Notes under the pieces: generated by a model
The model's input: the letters and a program-made list of their open reading frames with translations, nothing else
Told to the model about the DNA's origin: nothing
The model's database searches: none
Assembly: GCA_031274565.1 (NCBI GenBank)
Contig: JAISPY010000289.1
Coordinates: 1 to 8,611 of the forward strand
Length of the DNA: 8,611 bases
From: Treponema sp.
GTDB taxonomy: Bacteria; Spirochaetota; Spirochaetia; Treponematales; Breznakiellaceae
Reading direction: 5' to 3'
Shown here: positions 1 to 6,004 of the stretch, in pieces
How positions within the stretch are numbered: the first letter of the stretch is position 1
Layout: the number at the start of each line of letters is the position of its first letter
Program-made: the position numbers and the translations under genes

Positions 1-1218
1 GGGGACCGAACGGTGTATAAGAGCGACACGAGCGGATGGGACGGGAGGTATAGCTTGGGGGATATAGCGCCGGGGACCTATACCCTGGAGGCGTCCCTGA
101 TCGATACCACTACGGGGAAGGTGTCCTACTGCGCTCAGGGGGTAACGATTCCTGGGGCTGCGCTTCCCCTAGACCTGATCTTGGAGGAGGGCTGCAGTGT
201 AAGTTATGCGCTGAATGGAGGAGGCGGGACTCCGCCTGCAAGCCGGAACGTAAAGAAGGGTACGGTGATCACCCTGCCTGGGGGGAAGGGAATGACCGCA
301 CCTCTTGGATCGGGGACCGCTTTTCTCCGATGGGAAGCGGGTGGACAAACCTACCAGGGAGGGTCCTCCTATCCCGTAACCGCCAATGTGCGATTTAAGG
401 CCAAATGGGGGGTGTTCACCACCGTTGCAGAGGTTGCAGCCTACCTTGCCGAGTTTGTCGGGGAGGGCATCAGCGCCAATCCCCTCCCCTTACCGGTGAG
501 TATCGAGCTCTCCAGCACCGGCAGCGATAATTGGACAGCCTTGCTCAGCGCGCTACAAACCGCGGGAGAGTACGTGGACCTGAACCTTTCGGGCAGTACC
601 ATGTCGGGAACGAACTTTAACCCCGGAAGCGCGACCGGACAGCAATGGATCGTGTGCCTCACCCTGCCTGACGCGGCCACAAGCATAGCAGGCGGATCAG
701 AGAGCGCTCCCACCTTTGGGTCCTTCAGCAACCTCCAAGAAATAACCGGTGCGAAGATCACCAGCATCGGCCAGTTTGCCTTCATGAACCGTACAACTTT
801 GAGCTCAGTGAACTTCCCGAAAGCAACGGCCATCGGCCAAAGGGCCTTCGAGAACACTGGTATGAGCACGGTGTACCTCCCGGCGGCAACCTCCATTGAC
901 TATGGAGCCTTCAGGGCTTGTAACAGCTTGAAGTCGGCGAACCTCCCAGCGCTAACGACCATCTCCCAGCATACCTTCCTGCATTGTTACAGCTTGGAGT
1001 CGGTGATCCTCCCATCGCTAACGACCATCCACTATAATCCCTTCACTGGCGGTTTTATCACCAGTATAACCATCAACGCGGGGTGTTCTATAGACTCTCG
1101 AGGTGCAGGAATACACTATAACAACCGCAAGTTCGACATCTACTACGAAACTAAGGGAAGGGCAGGCGGCGTCTACATCTATGACCAGCGGTTAGAGGAT
1201 TGGACAGGCCCCTTCTAA
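1..1218 (+). CDS. BspA-like LRR_5 surface protein, 3' part (5' end outside window)
   Basis: The reading frame is open from base 1, so the GTG at 13 is probably an internal Val and the true start lies upstream. Residues are numbered from that GTG. Residues 1-50 (GRYSLGDIAPGTYTLEA) resemble a carboxypeptidase-regulatory/Ig-like fold. Residues 61-133 (VSYALNGGGGTPP, ending VRFKAKWG) match the Listeria-Bacteroides (Flg_new/InlB B-type) repeat. Residues 215-360 hold BspA-type LRR_5 repeats of about 22-24 residues, with the pattern LPxATSIxxxAFxxCxSL. The short C-terminal tail (YETKGRAGGVYIYDQ) is typical of such spirochete proteins. Proteins of this build are usually exported and act at the cell surface in adhesion or protein binding; that role is inferred from the family. 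No signal peptide can be seen because the 5' end is missing. The gene converges on the DUF4015 gene with about 120 bp between them and no clear terminator. Confidence 0.85.
   Translation, partial: GDRTVYKSDTSGWDGRYSLGDIAPGTYTLEASLIDTTTGKVSYCAQGVTIPGAALPLDLILEEGCSVSYALNGGGGTPPASRNVKKGTVITLPGGKGMTAPLGSGTAFLRWEAGGQTYQGGSSYPVTANVRFKAKWGVFTTVAEVAAYLAEFVGEGISANPLPLPVSIELSSTGSDNWTALLSALQTAGEYVDLNLSGSTMSGTNFNPGSATGQQWIVCLTLPDAATSIAGGSESAPTFGSFSNLQEITGAKITSIGQFAFMNRTTLSSVNFPKATAIGQRAFENTGMSTVYLPAATSIDYGAFRACNSLKSANLPALTTISQHTFLHCYSLESVILPSLTTIHYNPFTGGFITSITINAGCSIDSRGAGIHYNNRKFDIYYETKGRAGGVYIYDQRLEDWTGPF
918..1029 (+). repeat. 66-nt tandem repeat within the LRR_5 coding region
   Basis: Bases 918-963 and 984-1029 align without gaps at an offset of 66 nt (22 codons), with 41 of 46 positions identical by my count. 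Each copy starts TTGTAACAGCTTG / TTGTTACAGCTTG and ends CTAACGACCATC. It encodes one leucine-rich repeat unit. The high DNA identity points to a fairly recent repeat duplication or to gene conversion. Confidence 0.75.
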
Positions 1219-1337
1219 GCGGGAAACAAGCCGCTGCTCCAGTCCCCGCCGCCCGGAGTCAGCGGGAAGCCCTTTCAGGTACCTACGGCTATCCTGGAGA
1301 CCGCATACCGGGAAGGAGAGACCCATCCCCGAGGACC

Positions 1338-3566
1338 TCAGGGCCGCGCCACCTTAGGCATCAGGGGAATATCGTCGTAGCGGCCGAGGTTGTTCCAATA
1401 GGTATGCCCGCCGTTTCCCCCATCACGAACCCCTTCGACCTCACGCCGGATATAGTCCTGGTTGTAGTATTTCCTATCATAAGCAACGTTCAGGTAAAAG
1501 GCCTGTACATACGGCCGGATAATGACCTTTCCCCGGCTGATCCGCTGGGCACGCTGGGTTCCCTGGTAGTAGATCCGATAGGGACGGAGCTGCGCAGGGG
1601 GCTGGGCAAGAAAGTCCTGCTCAAAATGGCTGGGATAGTACATGGGACAGATCACGTCCACATAAAGAGAGAGGAGTTCCACCTCCTGACCGGTTCGCGC
1701 GCCGGTCCGGTACCAGCCGTTGGCGCCGTAAATGTCAATCGAGAGGGGGGCGTCTACCCGAGAACGGATATACCGGAGAAATGAAATAATGGCGCTGTCC
1801 ATATCCATACCCGGATCCTTCCATCGGTACCGGGCATCCGCCAGGTTCACCCCGTCGGTGGGAAACCGAATGTAATCAAACTGAATTTCGTCAAAGCCCC
1901 GTTCATGCAGCTCCGCAGCGATAGCCGCATTATACTCCCAGACCTCCTCTGCATAGGGGTCTACCCAGCGTTCATCGTAGTAGGTTCTGAGGATCTCATA
2001 CTCCGGGTCCTCGCTGGGAAGGATAGTAACCAGGGGATTCTCCTCCCGCGCACCTGCGGGCTGTTTCTTTTGTCGGGAGTCGTAATACCCGCGCCACGGA
2101 CTTTTGGTACGGGAATCCCACACCGCGAACTTCCCCCCCTCCTTCCGGGCTACTTCCGGGTCCTTAAACACCACCAGCCGGGCCACCGTATAGAGGTCCC
2201 GGTCTTTCATGGACTGCAGAAACGCGTCGATGTCTACCGGCCTAAAGACCCGTCCCTTGGCGGTAATGTTTGGGTTTTGCGGGGTGAACCGGAGACGGCC
2301 ATAATCATCCTTCATATCCACCACCACCATGGTAAGCCCCTGCCGGCTTATCAGATCCATATACGGTTTGAGGGATTCGGGGCTCATGGCATGGTTCACC
2401 GGCAGGTATATCCCCTCTCTGCCCACTGCCGGGGTATCCAAAGGACCCGGATTGGTATTCAAGAGCCAGAGTTCGGATAGGTTGACCGGCTCCGCCTCAG
2501 CGTAGGATCCCTGGTTTTCTAGGAATACACAGGACGGCTTGATTCCCATCGTAACAGGAATAGCCTGCATGAACGCGAGCAGGTCCTCCCGCTGCCGGAT
2601 AGCCGGTTCCGAAGGTTCCCCTGCCGCTCCCGGATAGGGCAGTTCCATCACGCATCCGTCCCGGATAAACCGCAGGGTTTCCCGGCCAGGATCCAGAGCA
2701 TCCACCGTACCAAACCCCTCGGAGCTTTCCTTATCTGCCCAGATGAGCTTGAAACGCTTCTGTTCCCAATCCAGTTCGTAGAGCCGTATACGGAAGCTCT
2801 GGGAAGCAAATAGCCGGGGCCGGGTCCCCAGAGCATCCTCCTGCCGGGGAAGGACCACCGCTATATCGGAGACCTCATCAGGGTTATTGGTGGTTTCAAG
2901 CCGTTCAAGCCCGGTATTCAGCTCGATCCACCGGGATTTCGGGGTATCAGGCTTGAGATAATAGACCCCGTAGACGCTATGGGAGAGCAAGATCGTCAAA
3001 TCCGGGAGGTTCGCTACCGCTACCGCCTTGATGCCGTTGGTTCTGTAGGGAGGCATACCCATGTTTTCCCAGCTCAGGCCCGTATTCCGGGAGAGGAACA
3101 CCCCATCTTTGATCGCGCATACCATGATGGCCGGATTCTCCGGATGGATCTCCAGGTCCTTAATATCCTGGACCTGGCTGATAAACGACTTCTTCCCCTG
3201 GTCGTATACCTTGATGACCTTTACCGGAAGCCCCTGGTTCCGGCTTTCCCAGGTACGCAGATCCGGGGAAACCCAAATGCCCTGATCGCTCAAGATGGCC
3301 CAATAGTCCGGGCTTCGCTTGATGGTCCGCACCGCCCCGTCGGTCCACAGGGGAGCGGCGTTTCCCTGGGGGTCTATACCGTAGAGTCCCTCCTCGGTTC
3401 CGACGATGCAGGGCCACGTCTCTCCAGCAGGTCCTGGTTGAACCCAAGCCCCCAGGGGAATACTCATATACAACAAAGCACCGTATACCGCTATAAGAAA
3501 AACGTTTCTCCTACCCACTGTTTTTAAAACCCCCATAGCTAAACCCCCAAAAACCCGATAGTCCAA
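1338..3566 (-). CDS. Exported DUF4015 (putative glycoside hydrolase-like) protein
   Basis: About 742 aa, numbered from TTG at 3566. An ATG at 3572 exists, but AAGGAGGT directly abuts it with no spacing. The TTG sits 6 nt after that Shine-Dalgarno, so I prefer it. A third option, ATG at 3536, has only a weak GGGGGT. Residues 19-41 (basic GRRN followed by a hydrophobic run to GAW) form a signal peptide or membrane anchor. Residues about 48-310 contain repeated GLYGID / GIWVSPDLRTWES / GVFLSRNTGLSWEN units resembling Asp-box (BNR) beta-propeller blades. Residues about 384-738 match DUF4015, a TIM-barrel domain related to glycoside hydrolases: GIYLPVNHAMSPES, VVVDMKDDYGRLRF (about 413-426), FDEIQFDYIRFPTDG (about 558-572), DVICPMYYPSHF and IIRPYVQAFY. 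The acidic residues in KDD and QFDYIRFP are candidate catalytic or binding residues. The substrate is unknown. The likely location is periplasmic or outer surface. Confidence 0.82.
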   Translation of the reverse strand: MDYRVFGGLAMGVLKTVGRRNVFLIAVYGALLYMSIPLGAWVQPGPAGETWPCIVGTEEGLYGIDPQGNAAPLWTDGAVRTIKRSPDYWAILSDQGIWVSPDLRTWESRNQGLPVKVIKVYDQGKKSFISQVQDIKDLEIHPENPAIMVCAIKDGVFLSRNTGLSWENMGMPPYRTNGIKAVAVANLPDLTILLSHSVYGVYYLKPDTPKSRWIELNTGLERLETTNNPDEVSDIAVVLPRQEDALGTRPRLFASQSFRIRLYELDWEQKRFKLIWADKESSEGFGTVDALDPGRETLRFIRDGCVMELPYPGAAGEPSEPAIRQREDLLAFMQAIPVTMGIKPSCVFLENQGSYAEAEPVNLSELWLLNTNPGPLDTPAVGREGIYLPVNHAMSPESLKPYMDLISRQGLTMVVVDMKDDYGRLRFTPQNPNITAKGRVFRPVDIDAFLQSMKDRDLYTVARLVVFKDPEVARKEGGKFAVWDSRTKSPWRGYYDSRQKKQPAGAREENPLVTILPSEDPEYEILRTYYDERWVDPYAEEVWEYNAAIAAELHERGFDEIQFDYIRFPTDGVNLADARYRWKDPGMDMDSAIISFLRYIRSRVDAPLSIDIYGANGWYRTGARTGQEVELLSLYVDVICPMYYPSHFEQDFLAQPPAQLRPYRIYYQGTQRAQRISRGKVIIRPYVQAFYLNVAYDRKYYNQDYIRREVEGVRDGGNGGHTYWNNLGRYDDIPLMPKVARP

Positions 3567-3870
3567 GAGCATACCTCCTTCCCCATTCTAGTACAAACCC
3601 AGCATTGAGAAAAGCAGGTGGTTCTTCTTCTTTCGAGTGTAGCGGCGGCAAGTAGGTAGCCGATGGGTCCCCCGGCCACCTGAAGGGTAATCACGCAGAG
3701 GCTACCCATTAGTTCCGTAGCCATCATCTCACCCCATCGGGCGCCAGTACCTCTATCGTATTCGCCGCCCTGACCAGCCGAGTAACAGCCGGCCTGGGAG
3801 CATCCCAGAGTGGGCGGTTATCCGCCAGGGCATCGGTGTTTACTTTTCCATAAAGTGAGTAGCCGTTGCA
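3567..3870 (-). other. Spacer with two short unassigned frames (possible gene remnants)
   Basis: No recognisable intact gene lies here. On the minus strand, the hicB frame stays open past its TGA for 48 codons (3870 to a TGA at 3724-3726), including NGYSLYGKVNTDALADN and AANTIEVLAPDGVR. Its stop overlaps ATGA with a second frame (3727-3539, 62 codons, starting MMATELMGSLCVITLQ and containing GGPIGYLLAAATLERRR) that runs into the start of the DUF4015 gene. The wording looks protein-like, and the GC level matches the chromosomal genes more than the hic operon. I recognise no family. These may be remnants of a gene broken when the hicAB module arrived, or simply chance open frames. Confidence 0.3.
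3573..3580 (-). promoter_or_regulatory. Shine-Dalgarno AAGGAGGT of the DUF4015 gene
   Basis: On the minus strand AAGGAGGT is followed immediately by ATGCTCTTG. Spacing to the ATG is 0 nt, too short for initiation; spacing to the TTG is 6 nt, which is near optimal. This site decides the start in favour of TTG at 3566. Confidence 0.7.
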
Positions 3871-4245
3871 TCAGGAGGTAAATCGTTCAGTAAGTGCGTC
3901 CTGTAAAACCCTGGATAAGCTTAAACCCGATATGATTACTTTTTCATCCATCCATTTAGGGATACTAACGGTCCGTTTTACAGACCGTGTATCTTTTACC
4001 TCTGCACGTATAAGATTACAAAATTCAGTCTCATCCAGTTGTATCACCTCAGTAGATGATGCATGGGGTATGGCTTGCTTTTTATCCTCTAAATAGCTAA
4101 GCCATTGAGTCAATGCCGACTGAGCCATATACAGCGCATCTTCAAGGGATTTCCCTTCACTAATACAGCCGGGTAAATCCGGATAGGTAATCGTATAGGT
4201 TCCGTCGCTATTTTTATGAAATATTCCGGGATATACATATTCCAT
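3871..4245 (-). CDS. hicB: HicB family antitoxin
   Basis: 124 aa, a normal HicB length. Residues 3-50 (YPGIFHKNSDGTYTITYPDL, PGCISEGKSLEDALYMAQ) form the classic HicB partial RNase-H-like fold with the YPDLPGC motif. Residues about 88-122 (VKRTVSIPKWMDEK, SLSRVLQDALTERF) form a ribbon-helix-helix DNA-binding tail. HicB proteins bind and neutralise the mRNA-cleaving toxin HicA, and the RHH form represses the operon. Start: ATG at 4245; an in-frame TAA lies just upstream, so no longer start exists. Its Shine-Dalgarno is poor (GAGGG about 10 nt away). The matching hicA lies upstream on the same strand but carries a stop codon, so this antitoxin appears orphaned here. It is 128 nt from hicA, unusually far for the pair, with a palindrome in between. 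Confidence 0.9.
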   Translation of the reverse strand: MEYVYPGIFHKNSDGTYTITYPDLPGCISEGKSLEDALYMAQSALTQWLSYLEDKKQAIPHASSTEVIQLDETEFCNLIRAEVKDTRSVKRTVSIPKWMDEKVIISGLSLSRVLQDALTERFTS

Positions 4246-4268
4246 GGTGTTTTAATTCCCTCATGTAG

Positions 4269-4304
4269 CTGCCTCTTGAAACTCACTTGAGTTTCAAGAG
4301 GCAG
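4269..4304. repeat. 36-nt near-perfect palindrome between hicA and hicB
   Basis: Two 17-nt arms (4269-4285, CTGCCTCTTGAAACTCA, and 4288-4304) are perfectly complementary around a central CT. Neither strand has a T-run after it, so it is not a standard intrinsic terminator. In RNA it would form a very stable hairpin between the hicA and hicB coding regions. It could be an RNA-processing or attenuation element, a ribbon-helix-helix operator, or a small dispersed repeat. Confidence 0.85.
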
Positions 4305-4373
4305 TCTATACTATAGCTCGTTTGCATAATTCAAACGGCTTATTCCTTATTCATAGAGCTGTATTGACCGATC

Positions 4374-4547
4374 TCATCTTAATCCTGCAATTTTTAATAT
4401 CGCTTTTGCAGTATACTCATTTATTTCACGATGGTTTGGAATTTGTACCGAATGACACCCTGCTTTCTCGTAGATTGCATGATCTCCATTTCTATCAAAT
4501 TAATAGCCGGCGTCGGTTATTTTTTTTATGCTATCTTTTCTTTTCAT
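4374..4547 (-). pseudogene. hicA: hicA mRNA interferase toxin, interrupted by an in-frame TAA
   Basis: Reading the minus strand from ATG at 4547 gives MKRKDSIKKITDAGY, then TAA (4500-4502), then FDRNGDHAIYEKAG, CHSVQIPNHREINEYT and AKAILKIAGLR, ending at TGA (4374-4376). Apart from the stop it is a complete 57-residue HicA/YcfA: the N-terminal helix, the GDHxIY strand with the catalytic-type His, and the IPNHxEIN...AKxILKxAG tail are all present in one frame. HicA is a small dsRBD-fold RNase. The stop falls just after the glycine-aromatic pair, where family members often have an aromatic residue; one base change from TAT or TAC would produce TAA. A good Shine-Dalgarno (AAGGA, 6-nt spacing) and a promoter remain. 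No in-frame ATG restarts after the stop. This could be a recent inactivating mutation, a sequencing error, or a read-through codon. Confidence 0.88.
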
Positions 4548-4553
4548 AAAAGA

Positions 4554-4558
4554 TCCTT
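4554..4558 (-). promoter_or_regulatory. Shine-Dalgarno AAGGA of hicA
   Basis: AAGGA followed by TCTTTT and then ATG at 4547 gives 6-nt spacing. It supports 4547 as the original toxin start despite the nonsense codon downstream. Confidence 0.65.
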
Positions 4559-4609
4559 GTTAGTATACCATACTTCATAATACACTCCCTTAAAGATACC
4601 GTATTTATT

Positions 4610-4637
4610 ATTATAATAGGTATTCACGTAAGGTTAA
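4610..4637 (-). promoter_or_regulatory. Predicted promoter of the hicAB operon
   Basis: On the minus strand, TTAACC (4632-4637, 4/6 match to TTGACA) and a perfect TATAAT (4610-4615) are separated by 16 bp in very AT-rich DNA. Transcription would start near 4603, giving a leader of about 55 nt before hicA. The hicB RHH domain could repress here, but I see no clear operator repeat overlapping it. Confidence 0.5.
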
Positions 4638-4642
4638 GATCT

Positions 4643-4861
4643 TCTAAAAGCAAGCCTTCGGTAGACCACGCCTTACGGGACCTGGGCCTGACTGTTTCGA
4701 GGCTTCCGACTCACAAGAAGAAGCTATGGAGGGACGTGGCAAAAAGCCTCTCTATAGCATCCCCTATGGAAAAAATTAATGCTATACGGTTGTCCTGGCT
4801 TCTTGCGGAGCGGCTACTCGACCAGTTTTCCGGTGAACCGTGGCGCCTAGGCTCCAGGTAA
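4643..4861 (+). pseudogene. Unassigned coding-like remnant upstream of the membrane protein gene
   Basis: The stretch between hicA and the next gene (4548-4972) has no recognised gene. One plus-strand frame, ending at TAA 4859-4861, reads like protein: VDHALRDLGLTVSRL, THKKKLWRDVAKSLSIA, MEKINAIRLSWLLAERLLD. It has no start with a Shine-Dalgarno; its only ATG (4766) would give 31 residues. It may be the 3' end of a gene whose 5' part was lost when the hicAB DNA was inserted. I do not recognise a family. The rest (4862-4936) shows only a 7-bp inverted repeat. Confidence 0.3.
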
Positions 4862-4936
4862 CGAGGGCCGGCGGCTGATTGATCCATGACCGTGCCTGAT
4901 GATGGCCTGAACTCATGGACCATCCAAAGAAATACA

Positions 4937-4965
4937 TGGACGAAATGAACCCTGTCCTGTATACT
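4937..4965 (+). promoter_or_regulatory. Leaderless-type promoter of the membrane protein gene
   Basis: TGGACG (4937-4942, 4/6 match to TTGACA), a 17-bp spacer, then TATACT (4960-4965). The ATG at 4973 begins 7 nt after the -10 box, exactly where transcription should start. No Shine-Dalgarno precedes the ATG. Confidence 0.5.
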
Positions 4966-4972
4966 GAGTCCT

Positions 4973-5746
4973 ATGATTGGATTTTTGCTCAAGAAGACGT
5001 TTTTTGATCTCTGGGATAATCTATTTCGGGTCGCACTGCTGAACATAGGGTTCATCGCCTCCGCGGCAATTCCGGTTTTTATTCCCCCGCTGCTGCAATC
5101 CGTGCCCGTCCTGGGGGCGATCGCTTTTGGCATGGGTATCCTCTGGTGTTTTGTGTACCTGGCCGCGGCTGCTTTATCCCTTAAAGCCGTATCGGATTAC
5201 GGCTCCTTCGGGTTCGGTGATTTTTTTATGCACCTGAAGAGCGCCTGGCCTGCGGGTCTCCTTATGGGGGGCGTTGTTTTTCTTATAGGGGTCCTCATAG
5301 GGGTGGTGATTCCTTTCTATCTGAGTCTCGGTTCCCTGATCGGCCTCTTATTGGCCGCGGTAATTTTCTGGACCATCATGCTGGGGGTCTTTTCGTTTCA
5401 GTTCTTCCTGGCTATCCGTGCTCGATTGGATACCAAGCTGCCCAAGATCAGTAAAAAATGTCTGCTCATTTTTTTTGATAATCCTCTGTTCTGTATTTTT
5501 TCTTTTTTGTACTGCCTCGTTACCCTGGGGCTTTCGGTATTTGTGGCGTTTCTGTTTCCCGGACCTGCAGGCGTCCTGTTATACCTGGACGAAGCCCTTA
5601 GGCTGCGGCTGCTCAAGTACGATTGGCTTGAGGTAAACCCCGGAGTGAACCGCCGTAAGATCCCCTGGGATGTGCTCTTGATTGATGAACGGGAAAAAAC
5701 CGGAACCCGTTCGTTTAAGAATTTTATATTTCCGTGGAAAGATTAG
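4973..5746 (+). CDS. Polytopic inner-membrane protein, spirochete hypothetical
   Basis: 257 aa with about five hydrophobic segments: 20-41, 46-70, 94-118, 120-148 and 171-198. A charged tail of about 50 residues (KIPWDVLLIDEREKTG, FKNFIFPWKD) follows and is probably cytoplasmic. The N-terminal part (LWDNLFRVALLNIGFI) is reminiscent of DUF624/YesL-like membrane proteins, but the match is loose and I assign no function. The start at 4973 has no Shine-Dalgarno; it is supported by the promoter placement and by the hydrophobic start MIGFLLKKTFFDLWDN. An intrinsic terminator follows, and murE downstream has its own promoter, so this is probably a single-gene transcript. Confidence 0.7.
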   Translation: MIGFLLKKTFFDLWDNLFRVALLNIGFIASAAIPVFIPPLLQSVPVLGAIAFGMGILWCFVYLAAAALSLKAVSDYGSFGFGDFFMHLKSAWPAGLLMGGVVFLIGVLIGVVIPFYLSLGSLIGLLLAAVIFWTIMLGVFSFQFFLAIRARLDTKLPKISKKCLLIFFDNPLFCIFSFLYCLVTLGLSVFVAFLFPGPAGVLLYLDEALRLRLLKYDWLEVNPGVNRRKIPWDVLLIDEREKTGTRSFKNFIFPWKD

Positions 5747-5842
5747 AAAGAGGTAGAAAGGAAGAGGAAAAATACGTCCTGACTTCGCTGTATTGAAGGT
5801 AGAACTAAACCGGATGGTATGATGGCAGGATAAAGGCATAGA

Positions 5843-5879
5843 ACGAGGGTCTGCCCCCTCCGTATTTTTTCTATTTTTT
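5843..5879 (+). terminator. Intrinsic terminator after the membrane protein gene
   Basis: GAGGG (5845-5849), loop TCTGCC and CCCTC (5856-5860) form a GC stem, extendable by AC/GT pairs across a bulged C. It is followed by the T-rich run ATTTTTTCTATTTTTT (5864-5879). It lies about 100 nt after the stop of the membrane protein gene and before the murE promoter. The rest of 5747-6004 shows no gene. Confidence 0.7.
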
Positions 5880-5967
5880 GAATGGGGAGGCTTTTTGTTC
5901 GGCCCCGCCAAACCACCCCCTGGGGAAACCATTAAGCCGTTGGGTCTATCCTGCGGTGACGGCCTAC

Positions 5968-5996
5968 TTTACCTCATAAATCATCCAGTTTATACT
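5968..5996 (+). promoter_or_regulatory. Leaderless-type promoter of murE
   Basis: TTTACC (5968-5973, 4/6 match to TTGACA), a 17-bp spacer, and TATACT (5991-5996). The murE ATG starts 8 nt after the -10 box, so the predicted transcript would begin at or within about 2 nt of the start codon. No Shine-Dalgarno is present. Confidence 0.55.
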
Positions 5997-6004
5997 TATT
6001 CTGT

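Noticed and set aside
1219..1337. Convergent intergenic region as a bidirectional terminator
   Set aside because: Only a 5-bp stem (AGCGG/CCGCT, 1218-1235) without a T-tract is visible.
1200..1784. Long plus-strand frame, 194 codons
   Set aside because: It lies mostly antisense to the DUF4015 domain, is rich in Pro/Arg/Gly, and matches no family; a shadow of the minus-strand gene.
1905..3527. Plus-strand frames at 1905-2480 and 2979-3527
   Set aside because: Both are antisense to the well-supported DUF4015 gene with no Shine-Dalgarno or domain features.
4322..4549. Plus-strand 75-codon frame MHNSNGLFLIHRAV...
   Set aside because: It is the exact antisense of hicA, whose motifs are clear on the minus strand; its hydrophobic wording comes from AT-rich DNA.
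4883..4919. Inverted repeat TCCATGA/TCATGGA
   Set aside because: Only 7 bp with a 23-nt loop and no flanking T-run; compatible with chance.
4711..5133. Minus-strand 140-codon frame
   Set aside because: It overlaps the start of the membrane protein gene in antisense and has no recognisable protein features.
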